Positions 12,001 through 20,373 of a stretch of 64,000 bases of DNA are shown piece after piece. The notes below the pieces were generated by a model. That model worked only from the letters and a program-made list of their open reading frames with translations. It had not been told where the DNA came from and ran no database searches. Both the position numbers and the translations under genes were made by a program. Numbering within the stretch: the stretch's first letter is position 1; every line of letters begins with the position of its first letter. This DNA is from Sceloporus undulatus (Eukaryota; Chordata; Lepidosauria; Squamata; Phrynosomatidae), in the NCBI RefSeq assembly GCF_019175285.1, contig NC_056527.1:105204970-105268969 (forward strand). The letters are read 5' to 3'.

Positions 12001-14700
12001 TAAAAATTGTTTTTAAAATAATAATAATGATATTAATAATAATTTGTTTTTAAAATAACAACAACAACAATAAGCTTTTAGTTTGCTGAGGCACCAGAGC
12101 TCTCTGGCAGGGAAGGCTCAATATCTCAGGACACTACAGTTCCCAGAATTCCATAGCACTGAGCCAGGACAGTTAAAGTGGAGGCAAACTGGATTATTTC
12201 CCAGTGCAAATGCAACCTCCTTCAGATCCAAAGGATTTACTTCCAAGTAGAACTGCAGTTTAGCCTCGAGCCAAGGACCTCACAACAAACTCCAACTCCC
12301 ATAATAATAATAATAATTTATTATTTTAAAATAATAATAATGATATTAATAAGTTATTAATTTGCAGAGGCACCAGAGCTCTCTGGCAGAGAAGGCTCAA
12401 TGTCTCACGACACTGCAGTTCCCAGAATTCCATAGCACTGAGCCAGGACAGTTAAAGTGGAGTTAAACCGGATTATCTCCCCAGTGTGGATACAACCTAA
12501 GAGAAGGCAACTGTTACAAAGAGAAGGAGAGATGTAGATGAAATAGATGAGGAGAATGACAGGAGAATAGATGTAGATGAAGCTGAAATGGATGGGGGTT
12601 TTGGCATGGAGGACCCCTTTGAATTTGGCTGCCAGGGATGGGAAAATAGAAGGGAGGAAGAATGGTGAAGCTGTCTTTCATGTGCGGCTAGCATTCAGGT
12701 GAAAGTGGAACCAGGCTCCCTTCTTAACCCCGGAAGTGCAAAGGTTCAGGATGCGTCCAGAGCCCCACTGAACATGTGCAAGGCTCCCAATTCAAATCAT
12801 TGAATCTGCATGGTATGCACCGGTGTGGTAATACAATGTGCACTCACTCCGCTTTGCATGAATCTGCATCGCGTGCCTTGGATTCAATTCCCCCTCAATT
12901 TGGAAGGGCAACCAGGTGTGATAAAACATTCATGTTATGACGTGAATTTGCATTGTTAGACCTGCAGTCATCCTGGATCTAATTTGCTAAAATTCCCATG
13001 TGATAAACTCCAATGCTTTAACTGTCATGGCTCCTTCCCTTGAAATCCTGCTACAAACCCCAGAATTCTATAGCACTGAGCCATGGCAGTTAAAGTGGTA
13101 TATTGATTCTGCAGTGTAGATGTAGCTTCAGTCAGAACCAAAGTGGTCTTGAACTGCCTCATCTCTGTCATCTGACAGCAATGAATTAGTTACTCAGCTG
13201 CTCATTTTCTCAAATAAGCCAAGATATGTGAGAAAGGAGAGTGAATAAGAACCAGAGCTTGGGAAAGTTACTTTTTAGGACTACTGCTGCTGGATTCCTT
13301 CAGCCAACATAACTATTTCTGAACTAGGCAGGATGGCCTCAGCATGTTGAGCTGGGAGACTTCAACACCCATGTTGATGCTGCCCTCTTGGACACAGATT
13401 TTGATGTATGCTATGGCAGCTGTCCTAACTGGTTTCTGACCCCACTCATCCATCCATCCATCCATCCATCCATCCATCCATCCATCCATCCGTTCATCCA
13501 CCCGGTCACACTTTGAACCTTGTTTTCTGAATGATGTTGAGTCCAGAGTAGGGATGTTCTCTGTGGTTTTATCATCATTGACATATCACTAGCTAGAGAG
13601 GTTTTATCATTGACATATCACTAACTAGAGAGGTTTTATTTTACTGTCCACTCTCGGAGATTTTCTAGTCATCACAGCAAGTGATTCTGCTGAAGCCCTT
13701 GTTAACTTCTGCATTGGGAAAATGTTCTGACATGATCGGTCCTGAATGTCCCCTCTCATGGGATGAGAGCCAATTTAGCTCATGGTTTTCTAGAGAAACA
13801 GTACAGATAAAATGAGTGGGATTGCAACTACAGCAATGATGGTGCAAAATAGGAACAAGTCAGACCACATATAGGCTAGAGCACCCTTGGAAATTTACAT
13901 TGTGGTGAAGAAACTAAGCTTCCTCGACTGCTCAAAGGCACTGAAGAAAGTGGTCTTTGGGAAGAGAATGTAGACCATTTGACAGGTGACGGAAAAATTT
14001 TCATAGGATTATGTGGATAAAATTGCTAAGAACTGTTTGACTTGGAATTTGTAGTTAATATAAGTCCAGTGGGTGCAAAAAGCCTGAAACGCTGCAAATC
14101 ATGTGTGGCCAGATCACATTTGAGTGGAATGAAAAGTATTTTAATCATGTAGACTAGCCCCTCAAGTTCCTGTCCTCTTCTGTAATTCCATGATGTAGTT
14201 CTTGGAATCCTTGATTGGGAAGTAGTAGTTAGCTTCCAACTTTCCCTCTGGCCCCTTGTTAATTATTCTTTTGTCTGGTTATTGCCACTCTCTTACACTA
14301 CAACTCTGGGGACCAGGGTTTGAATCCCCACTCAATCATAGAAACCCATGGAAAGACCTTAGGCCAGACACACTTTCTCAGCCTCAGAGAAAGACAAAGG
14401 CAAATCCCTCTGAACAAATCTTGCCAAGAAAACCTTGTGATAAGTTCCCCTTAGGGATGAAACAATGCGGTCAGAAACAGCTTGAAGGCACACAATAGCA
14501 AACTCACCTCTGCATAACTGCCACTGCCTGGTGAACCACAATCCTGAAAAGGAGATATTTCCATTAGCAGCAAAATATCAGCAATAGAAACTGCTACTGG
14601 CTGTCCAAACTGGCCACCCTGCCACAGTACACCTGGGAGACCTTCTGCCCCTTGGGCAACAATACCAACCAAGTAAAAGGATGCCGAAAGGGGTCCTCAT
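5863..14700 (-). CDS. Gene A: inhibitory LRC-type Ig receptor, 3 Ig domains (437 aa)
   Basis: Eight exons join in frame (31+36+306+303+303+117+38+180 nt = 438 codons with stop). Residues 1-22 are a two-exon signal peptide, 23-124, 125-225 and 226-326 three C2-type Ig domains, and about 330-358 a leucine-rich membrane helix with no charged residue. Residues 366-437 form the cytoplasmic tail with ITYAEL (Tyr395), a canonical ITIM, and CIYASV (Tyr420). Split signal peptide, phase-1 Ig exons, [11 protein letters not shown] in Ig3 and a short 38-nt linker exon are hallmarks of the LILR/CHIR/FCAR group. Family knowledge implies a leukocyte surface receptor recruiting SHP-1/SHP-2; ligand unknown. 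No exon carries an internal stop. The last six codons come from a transposon. A one-to-one mammalian orthologue cannot be assigned. Confidence 0.9.
6597..6634 (-). CDS. Gene A exon 7: 38-nt cytoplasmic linker
   Basis: Acceptor CTACAG, donor GTAAGA; encodes [12 protein letters not shown] and converts phase 1 to phase 0. Same 38-nt length in genes B and C. Confidence 0.82.
6801..6945 (-). mobile_element. tRNA-derived SINE, 5' and middle part
   Basis: Inverted box-B-like GGTTTGAATCCC-type phrase (here GGGGATTTCAACCCTGATCTCC) followed by CCACTATACCACATTGTCTC, matching the heads of the SINEs at 17.2 and 55.3 kb in reverse. Confidence 0.6.
6982..7098 (-). CDS. Gene A exon 6: transmembrane segment
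   Basis: 117 nt, phase 1-1. Encodes [15 protein letters not shown], a run of leucines, then PAFVLC and the basic stop-transfer RKRRK. No acidic or basic residue lies within the helix, fitting an inhibitory receptor that needs no FcR-gamma/DAP12-type adaptor. Confidence 0.88.
7512..7575 (-). mobile_element. Short L1-like 3' fragment
   Basis: T-run followed by AAAATTCATTTTTATTAAACTC, similar in style to the 5.16 kb L1-like end. No clear duplication seen. Confidence 0.35.
7699..8001 (-). CDS. Gene A exon 5: Ig domain 3 (membrane-proximal)
   Basis: 303 nt, phase 1-1, acceptor TGTCCAG, donor GTCAGT. Starts [13 protein letters not shown]; cysteines in ITIEC and YTCQYY; carries the family motif [11 protein letters not shown]. 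Several N-glycosylation sequons are visible (NIT, NSS, NMT, NYT, NQT). Confidence 0.92.
8598..8900 (-). CDS. Gene A exon 4: Ig domain 2
   Basis: 303 nt, phase 1-1. Starts [13 protein letters not shown]; cysteines in VSILC and YQCKYC; ends VQINMRG before donor GTAAGG. Copy at 51842-52145. Confidence 0.9.
9003..9115. mobile_element. Worn inverted-repeat MITE (copy also at 54142-54232)
   Basis: CACATGTTGCTG..ATTGCAGCTCCCATCAATG and the inverted GAAGCTGCAACCCAGCATCTGGAAGG form imperfect ends of a common hAT-type MITE. It is shared by both copies of the gene A/D duplication, so it predates the duplication. Confidence 0.45.
9529..9834 (-). CDS. Gene A exon 3: Ig domain 1
   Basis: 306 nt, phase 1-1, acceptor CTTCTAG, donor GTGAGG. 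Starts [12 protein letters not shown]; has the Ig cysteines (AIIYC ... YVCNYC) and ends VSFKIIG. A frame-damaged copy is at 54358-54664. Confidence 0.9.
9891..10017. mobile_element. Short hAT-like MITE with exact 8-bp TSD, absent from the paralogous copy
   Basis: ATTGCAAA flanks the element on both sides (9883-9890 and 10018-10025). In the duplicated copy the sequence runs through an empty site with a single ATTGCAAA (54713-54720). Interior phrases GAAGGCTTTCATGG and GGCTATGTGGCCATGTTCT recur at 29163-29400. The insertion is therefore younger than the duplication. Confidence 0.8.
10026..10352. mobile_element. MITE with GGTGGGCAAAG inverted ends
   Basis: Begins GGTGGGCAAAGTG and ends CTTTGCCCACC. 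The paralogous copy is at 54721-55050, so it is older than the duplication. Confidence 0.52.
10638..13015. mobile_element. 2.4-kb non-autonomous DNA transposon with about 100-bp inverted ends
   Basis: Left arm (10640-10740) and inverted right arm (12910-13013) align over about 100 bases: both contain ATTTTAG/GTTTTAG, AGATCC(A/G)GG(A/G)TGACTG, and GAATGTTTTATCACACC. The interior repeats a block (GAGGCACCAGAGCTCTCTGG.. CCCAGAATTCCATAG) at about 11320, 11860, 12090 and 12365, alternating with AT-rich (AAT)n arrays. It sits inside a copy of the palindromic GRGGCTGCATC MITE whose halves flank it. Confidence 0.6.
11273..12360. repeat. Interrupted (AAT/ATT)n and block repeats
   Basis: AAT-type arrays at about 11273-11290, 11766-11855, 11982-12075 and 12300-12360 separate four copies of a common block, a tandem pattern with roughly 250-550 bp spacing. 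Confidence 0.6.
13444..13492. repeat. (CATC)n microsatellite
   Basis: About eleven CATC units. It translates on the minus strand as a MDGWMDGW repeat, which is not a gene. Confidence 0.9.
13493..14269. other. Intron 1-2 region of gene A, unassigned
   Basis: Lies just left of signal exon 2. A local duplication is visible at 13569-13636 (ATCATTGACATATCACTARCTAGAGAGGTTTTAT twice in near-identical form). Nothing else recognised. Confidence 0.35.
14270..14503 (+). mobile_element. tRNA-derived SINE, near full length
   Basis: Runs from a worn tRNA-like head (ACCAGGGTTTGAATCCCC, box-B-like) through CAAATCTTGCCAAGAAAACC to the tail CTTGAAGGCACACAATA. It abuts gene A signal exon 2. Confidence 0.68.
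14508..14543 (-). CDS. Gene A exon 2: signal peptide, second half
   Basis: A 36-nt mini-exon (acceptor TTTTCAG, donor GTGAGT) encoding [11 protein letters not shown] after a split Gly codon. The 36-nt second signal exon is conserved in all four genes and is typical of LRC genes. Confidence 0.88.
14670..14700 (-). CDS. Gene A exon 1: start and signal peptide, first half
   Basis: ATG in good context (A at -3) encodes [10 protein letters not shown] plus one base; donor GTTGGT follows, the same donor as in genes C and D. Length 31 nt. Confidence 0.88.
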
Positions 14701-15258
14701 GGTGAGGTTTCCGTAGCCAGCAGTGTCCGTTTGCTCCTAGCTCTGCTGAACCCTTCAAGATACTCTTTGAGAGCTGTGGCTTCATAAACAATGCAGTCAG
14801 CAACAAAGTTCTTCCGCATAATGTATGATTTCTCTCTGCTCTGATAGCAGAGACAGCTGTGGTTACCAACATTGAGGGAAATCCCACATCCCTTTCAGCT
14901 ACAGCATGCGTAACACAGGGGAGGAGGGAGGAACTCTTGTTTTTAGTGTTTTTAGCTTTTACTTATGTGGATATATGGGTTTTGGTGGCTTAACAGGCAA
15001 GGGCAGAGTTGCCAAAGTCATTTCCTCATCAGTGAAAGTCCTTTCTTGTCATAACGTATGACAATAAAATAAAATAAAATAAAGCCCAATGGTGACTTTT
15101 AGGAGCTGAAGTTTGTTGATGCTACAGTTTTTCTCTGGATTAGTGTGTGATATAACAGTCACCTTCTTACATCCTTCACAGAAAGCAAAACCCTTTTGCC
15201 ATTTGAAATGGTGGCATGCAGAAATTGGACATATATATTCCATATATACCACCCTTCC

Positions 15259-16207
15259 CAGGTTGACCAGATAGCCTAACTGCAAAGGAGGACAAGGTAC
15301 CGCAAAATACAGGACACTCAAGAAAAATGTACATTACATATAGGACATTACAATATACAGTGGTACCCCGGGATACGAATGCGCCGGGTTACGAATTTTT
15401 CGGGATACGAAAAAATCCCATAGGGATTTATTGCTTCGGCTTACGAAGGTTTCTTCGGGTTACGAAAAAACCGCGGCGCTATTTTCCGCCACCGGAGGGC
15501 AGCAGAGAGCTATTTTTCCATTAGCGCCTATGGGAATTCGGCTTACGAAGGTATTTCGGGTTACGAAATTAACCGCGGAACGAATTAATTTCGTAACCCG
15601 GGGTACCACTGTAAAAGGTAAAACACTCATATAAATATACATTAGTTTCACATGGTTTATTTACAGCTATATTACATATACTGAATGTTATTATGTACTC
15701 AACCATATTTTTCAGATGAACATGTTTTCATTAAAATGCCTTTTTGGATTACAATATACTTACAGATCTTCGAGAAAGACAAATGCTTAAAATTGTACTT
15801 TACCAGCAACAAGCCCTTGACATTTAAATTATTCCTTTCATTTTCCCATTGTGCTGAAATTAAGGAAAATAGCCCTTTCAACATTTGCACTGTGTCCTCA
15901 ACCAGCCCATTGCCTAATGTATTTCCTGTCCTTTTCCCTTCCAAGAAATGAATGTGTCCTGAGCTCTGGGAGTAAGTCTTGTCTCCTAGGAAAAAGAAAC
16001 TTTAGAAGGATCCATCCCATCCCACTATGTGCCGCAAGGATAGGCTGCCAAATAGACACATTTTTCAAAGGGGAACAGCAAATGTCATGTTACTCAATGA
16101 GCTTCTTACTAGTCATGCTCAAAATAGAGGACTTTTTGGAATTTCCCCTGAAGAGAAGGTTGAAATAGAGGAGAAGTCTTTGAAAAGGAGGATATCTGGT
16201 CACTCTG
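15259..16207 (+). mobile_element. hAT-like non-autonomous element, same family as at the gene A terminus
   Basis: Ends CAGGTTGACCAGATAGCC and (inverted) CAGAGTGACCAGATATCC; flanks ACCCTTCC / GCTCTTCC are a worn 8-bp duplication. The interior aligns with 4517-5883 on the opposite strand. A mariner-like MITE (15358-15611) is nested in it. Confidence 0.78.
15358..15611. mobile_element. Mariner-like MITE, 254 bp, copy 1
   Basis: Ends CAGTGGTACCCCGGG and its inverse CCCGGGGTACCACTG, flanked by TA on both sides (15356-15357, 15612-15613), as for Tc1/mariner elements. The interior repeats TTACGAA/TTCGTAA-type words. By eye it is identical along its full length to 63741-63994. CpGs are undecayed, so it is very young. 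Confidence 0.92.
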
Positions 16208-16303
16208 GCTCTTCCAGAGGTTGTCTTCTAGAAACGGTTACAAATTGTTGTATTAATTGCTCACATTCTCATGATCTCATCCAAACAACACTTCTGCTGT
16301 CCT

Positions 16304-16889
16304 GGGCTGCATTCTCACTTACAAATAAATCATTTTGTGAACCAAATCAATGGATTGATTCAGCAGCAGAGTGTGATTGACATTACATTTGCACCAATCA
16401 TATTTTCTTGCTGCAAAATAAAATAAAATAACCCATTTGTGGTTCATATTGATGAATGGATTCAAAATTGACCTGCTCCACAGGGACGTAGCTAGGATTT
16501 TAGGAAGGGGGGGGGTCCTGACTAAGTGCCACCATTATAATGGGGCTTGAGTGCGGCGGCGCAGCAGCACACACCATTCATTTTTCTAATGGAAGGGGGG
16601 GTCCAGACCCCCAGAACCCACCCACCCCGGCTACGTCCCTGCGCTCCAGCTGGCCAAAGAGCTAATTTAAATTGATTCCAATTCACATCTGGTTCACACT
16701 TGTGCAGAATCAATTTATCCAAAAAGACATAGAAAAAATCAGCGTCAAAAAGATTTAGGTTAAATGGGTCTAGTGTATGGCCCCCCTCTCTGAATTGCTT
16801 CAGCGATTTGGTTCAAGTGTGAACCAGGGTCATTTAAACTGGTTCAAACTGATTTGCACTCCATTTTAAAAGGTAGTGGGAATGAGGCC
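16304..16889. mobile_element. DNA transposon with GGGCTGCATTCTCAC-type inverted ends
   Basis: Left GGGCTGCATTCTCACTTAC and inverted right GGCCTCATTCCCACTACC match. Internal GGTTCACACTTGTGCAG / TTCAAGTGTGAACCAGG are inverted. A second MITE is nested at 16483-16642. Confidence 0.55.
16483..16642. mobile_element. MITE with CAGGGACGTAGC inverted ends
   Basis: Begins CAGGGACGTAGCTAGG and ends CCGGCTACGTCCCTG. It interrupts the 16304-16889 element. Confidence 0.7.
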
Positions 16890-16954
16890 TTGGATTGTTT
16901 TCTGGCAATTTTCTGCACCAGCTGCAAAATTTTATCCCCACATTCAAGTAAGTT

Positions 16955-17105
16955 TTTTTCCAATCAATTAATCAATCAATCTTTATTGTACAGTTGCAGA
17001 CAAGAGTAACTCATCAATTATTTAATTTTTTACAAAACATAACAGACATAATTAAAAAGATAAGACAAATCCTAAATATTAAATATACATCTGAATCATA
17101 ATTTT
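16955..17105 (-). mobile_element. Possible LINE 3' tail
   Basis: CAATCAATTAATCAATCAATCTTTATTGTACAG followed by A-rich sequence looks like an inverted LINE tail. The family is uncertain. Confidence 0.3.
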
Positions 17106-17183
17106 ATGAATGTTAGCAACACAGAAAAGAAACTTTGCAACAGGAGTTACACATTTATCATTATCCACTAACAGATAAACCGT

Positions 17184-17320
17184 GAGCTAGTGTGGTGCAG
17201 TGGTTTGAGTGCTGCACTATGACTTTGGAGACCAGGGTTCAAATCCCCTCTCAGCTATGGAAACCCACTGGGTGACCTTGGACAAGTCACACTCTCTCAG
17301 CCTTAGAAGAAGGCAACAAT
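17184..17320 (+). mobile_element. tRNA-derived SINE, 5' half
   Basis: GAGCTAGTGTGGTGCAGTGGTTTGAGTGC (box A-like) and GGGTTCAAATCCCC (box B-like) are clear. The 3' tail is missing. Confidence 0.72.
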
Positions 17321-17566
17321 AAGCCTTCTCTGGATACATTTCTCTATGAATGATTTGTTGCTGGTTATTCCCTGGTTATTCCTGGGATAAGTCCTCTCTA
17401 ATAGCGATGTGTCTTGCTATGATCTCGGGACTTTGCCTGGAAAATGAGTTTTTAATCCCAGCTTTCCCCCCGTGTGATAAAAGTTTTTTTAAAAATTCAA
17501 AGGAGGAAACTGTCCTTCTAAACCATACCTAAACTCAACATGCCTTTAAAAATAAAAACCTTTGAA

Positions 17567-17762
17567 GGGTCTGAGGCTGTATCCTCATTGAAGAAATAAT
17601 CCGGTTTGACACCACTTTAACTGCAATAGCTCAATGCTATGGAATTCTTGGAATTGTTGTTTGTTGTGGCACCAGAGCAGTTTCTACAATTCCATAGCAC
17701 TGAGCCATGGCAGTTAAAGTGGCGTCAAACCGGATTATTTCTGCAGTGCAGATGCAGCCTTA
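17567..17762. mobile_element. Palindromic MITE, GRGGCTGCATC family
   Basis: The two halves are near-perfect inverted copies: GACACCACTTTAACTGC..CAATGCTATGGAATTC and the inverse GAATT-CATAGCA..CAGTTAAAGTGGCGTC. This is the window's most abundant MITE. Confidence 0.72.
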
Positions 17763-18290
17763 ATGAATAATCAAAAAATTCTGTAAATAGGGCCTTATGG
17801 ATGGAAGAATGGGATGAGTGAATGTGGAGGCAATTACAACCGGCAGTGCTTGGCAAAATTTAAGGAACTAATTCACATGAATTCACATTTCTTTAGATCA
17901 GTCTGGAAGCACCTATAGCTGGGTTAATATAGGAATACTCCATATTAAGTTATTTAAGCTTAGTTATGGGACAAGTTACAGTAGGGGGGAGGTTGGGAAT
18001 GAATAGCTGCGAGTTTCTTCAAGACCAAACTTTCTTTAATCTCTTGCTTTTCATGAAACCTGTTTCCTAAGTTGGTAGAAAGAGGAACTCCTCAGAAGCT
18101 TGGTCTTTTTCATACTCCTTCGTTTTGAAGAAATGGAGTATAAACAGATGGAACATGTGACTTCCTCCCAGATTACTTCAGCACAATGATGGCAACATTG
18201 GATTTGAGTGTTAAACAGTGTGGTTAGGACATCGGTGTCTTCACTCCCGTTCTAGTTCCTCCTTTTTTATCTCCTTTGTCTTGCTATTTG

Positions 18291-18425
18291 TTGTGATTGT
18301 GTGCCTTCAAGTCATTTCTGACTAATGGCTACCCTGGGGCTGCATCTGCACTGCAAAACTAATGCAGTTTGACATGGCTTTAACTGCCAGGGCTCAATGC
18401 TAATTAATTAAATCATGAACTTCAA
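18291..18425. mobile_element. SINE tail plus half of a palindromic MITE
   Basis: 18291-18343 is an inverted SINE tail (GTGTGCCTTCAAGTCATTTCTGAC). 18345-18420 is one arm of the GRGGCTGCATC MITE. Confidence 0.5.
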
Positions 18426-18559
18426 GTTCCAAAAGTCTCTTGTCTCTTAGCAAAATCTATTCCTTCAGCCACTCAAAACAATAAGCTCCTTTTTAGCCTA
18501 GAAATTTTAAGGGTAATTGAGAGTGCTCTGTAGAAGGGATGGGCAACCTTAGAGACTAT

Positions 18560-18816
18560 GGGGCTCAACAGACAGGCGGCTAAAAGCTGCCTGTCTTTGC
18601 CCTTGGTTGGTGCCACAGCAGCCACATGCTGCAGCATCGACCCACTCCTTAAAAAGAAGCCGCTGTAGGCAGCTTCTTTAAAGAGGCATCACAGGTGCAC
18701 TTACGCACCATGGTAATGCCCCTTCCATGGAGCACTGTTTGGACGCCCAACTCTATCTAGCCCTAGTTTCGGCCCCAGGCCAGCACAAATTACCAGTCTG
18801 TTTAGGGCCTATGTTT
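18560..18816. mobile_element. Hairpin-rich MITE (loose relative of the 53.2-kb element)
   Basis: Ends GGGGCTCAACAGAC and inverted GGCCCTAAACAGAC; CTATG flanks both sides. The interior holds stem-loops such as GACAGGCGGCTAAAAGC..GCCTGTC and AAGAAGCCGC..GCAGCTTCTT. Confidence 0.58.
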
Positions 18817-18829
18817 CTTGGATCTTCGT

Positions 18830-19850
18830 AGTTCTTTCTGGGGCTACTGATGTGTATGCACTGGTCTCCCTGTTGCATCATTTGGTTTAAGCCATATAAC
18901 ATTTTTTAAAACCCAAAACACTCCTGATTTTAAAAATCTATTCTTTTTCTGGCTACTGTTACTATTTTCCATACTCTTTCTAGAGCAACAATGACTGTTT
19001 GAATTTAAATATTTCAACTGTAATAATTTATTGGCAACATTCAGTGTCAGTTGCTTCTTTTTAATCACTTTATTTTATAGTGTAAGAAATGCCGTTTGGA
19101 AACAACTCTTTCAGTGATCATACGTTCAACCAAAACAACTTGCTTTAAAATACTATATTATGTATTTGTTTGGTTAGGATTATTGTATACAATAATCCAA
19201 TTGTTTTATATATATGTAGAAGTGATTGTTTTAGATTTTGATATGTTAAAAATGAAGTTTTTTTTTTAAAAAAGAAAAGAACAATTATTATTTAAGCTAG
19301 TGGCCATAATATCAACTGCATTTTGCTACTGATTTTTGTGTGACTTATGGGCCAAACCAGTTACGACCCTAAGAGAAAGTGACACTACTGCTCCCCAAAT
19401 ATCTGCCTTTTGGCAGAGATAGGCTGTGGCTTTGTTGGTAGAGACCAAAATATTAACTTAACCCAGGTAAGACATGGAGCTGGGATGAGCCCTGAATCTG
19501 ATTAGCAACAAACACACACAAGCCAAAGTGTTCCAGTTCCAGTCACTGAGGCTCCTAGTCCAACCAAGAGCTCAGAGTGGTCAGGATGGAAAACTTTATT
19601 CTGAAAACACTGAGCATTTATAGATTTCTTTTAGCTTAAGCAAACACTTGTAAAGTAAATGTCAGGCATAAAATCAGCACTCTTCACCCTTCCCTCCTTG
19701 CATGTCACCATAACTCAAGACAACTGTCTTGAAGGCATATAATAACAGCAAATGAAGGTGTTGAAAGAAAGAAAGAAACGGATGTGTCTAAGGCTGTAAT
19801 CTATTTGAACAGCAGAGGGGGACACCACCAAGGTTGTGCCTTGATTTCAG
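18830..19850. other. AT-rich intergenic stretch between genes A and B
   Basis: No exon seen. A minus-strand AATAAAG with a preceding TATAAATG phrase near 19580-19625 could be part of an old LTR, but I could not define ends. Confidence 0.3.
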
Positions 19851-19853
19851 CTT

Positions 19854-19859
19854 TTTATT
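19854..19859 (-). promoter_or_regulatory. Candidate poly(A) signal of gene B
   Basis: AATAAA on the minus strand about 330 nt after the gene B stop; first clear hexamer downstream. Confidence 0.45.
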
Positions 19860-20184
19860 TCACTTTCTTTAGTTGGTGCATACGTTTCTCTTCAGTTTTT
19901 TGTTTGGTTGTGCAGCCTGCAGTCAGGGACTCTCAATAGCTGTTGGGCCAAGGCTCAATGGAGCTGTGTATGGCTGCCCTTCTCTCCGTCAGAGGCCTGA
20001 GAGGTAACATTTGGAACATGGATGAAGGGATTGTCATCAGCTGCTGGAACCATAGTATATACCAACATCTCATGTGGCTGCAGACACATATATCAAAGTG
20101 TCATGAAAGTAAGCAGGGCTTGCTGCTGTGAAGCAGTCTGAAGATGTTCTATCGACAGAATCCAAAGGAACATCCCAGCAGTGT

Positions 20185-20373
20185 TTACCATTCTTGAGAA
20201 ATCCTGCCTATGGGCTCTTCTTGGTTCCTGGTTCTATCTTTGGCCACAGATGCATAGAGACAATGTTCAGAGGCCCTGTCAGGATCAGCTGCCTGTTTGA
20301 TCTTCAGTGAGTAGTGGTTTAATACAGCATAGGAAACTTCATTGGGGTCTGCTTCAGCTACTGGCTCAAGGGG
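20185..20373 (-). CDS. Gene B exon 9: ITIM tail and stop
   Basis: 189 nt, 62 codons plus TAA. Starts PLEPVAEADPNE; VSYAVL and CLYASV are 25 residues apart (Tyr to Tyr); ends GRISQEW. Confidence 0.87.
   Translation of the reverse strand, partial: PLEPVAEADPNEVSYAVLNHYSLKIKQAADPDRASEHCLYASVAKDRTRNQEEPIGRISQEW

Larger units (their letters stand above)
10595..13140. mobile_element. Palindromic GRGGCTGCATC-family MITE split by the 2.4-kb element
   Basis: Left half GAGGCTGGTGCCACATTGCAG...CAGTTTGACC (to about 10635) and right half CTTTAACTGTCATGGC...GCAGTGTAGATGTAGC (13015-13140) are the two halves of the family seen intact at 17.57 and 26.3 kb. Confidence 0.5.

Noticed and set aside
15327-15634. 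Open frames repeated exactly at 63.7 kb, suggesting a conserved small protein
   Set aside because: They fall in the 254-bp mariner-like MITE, whose identity is due to recent transposition.
19440-19760. Possible second LTR (TATAAATG and AATAAAG in minus orientation)
   Set aside because: No defensible borders or flanking duplication, so not listed as an element.
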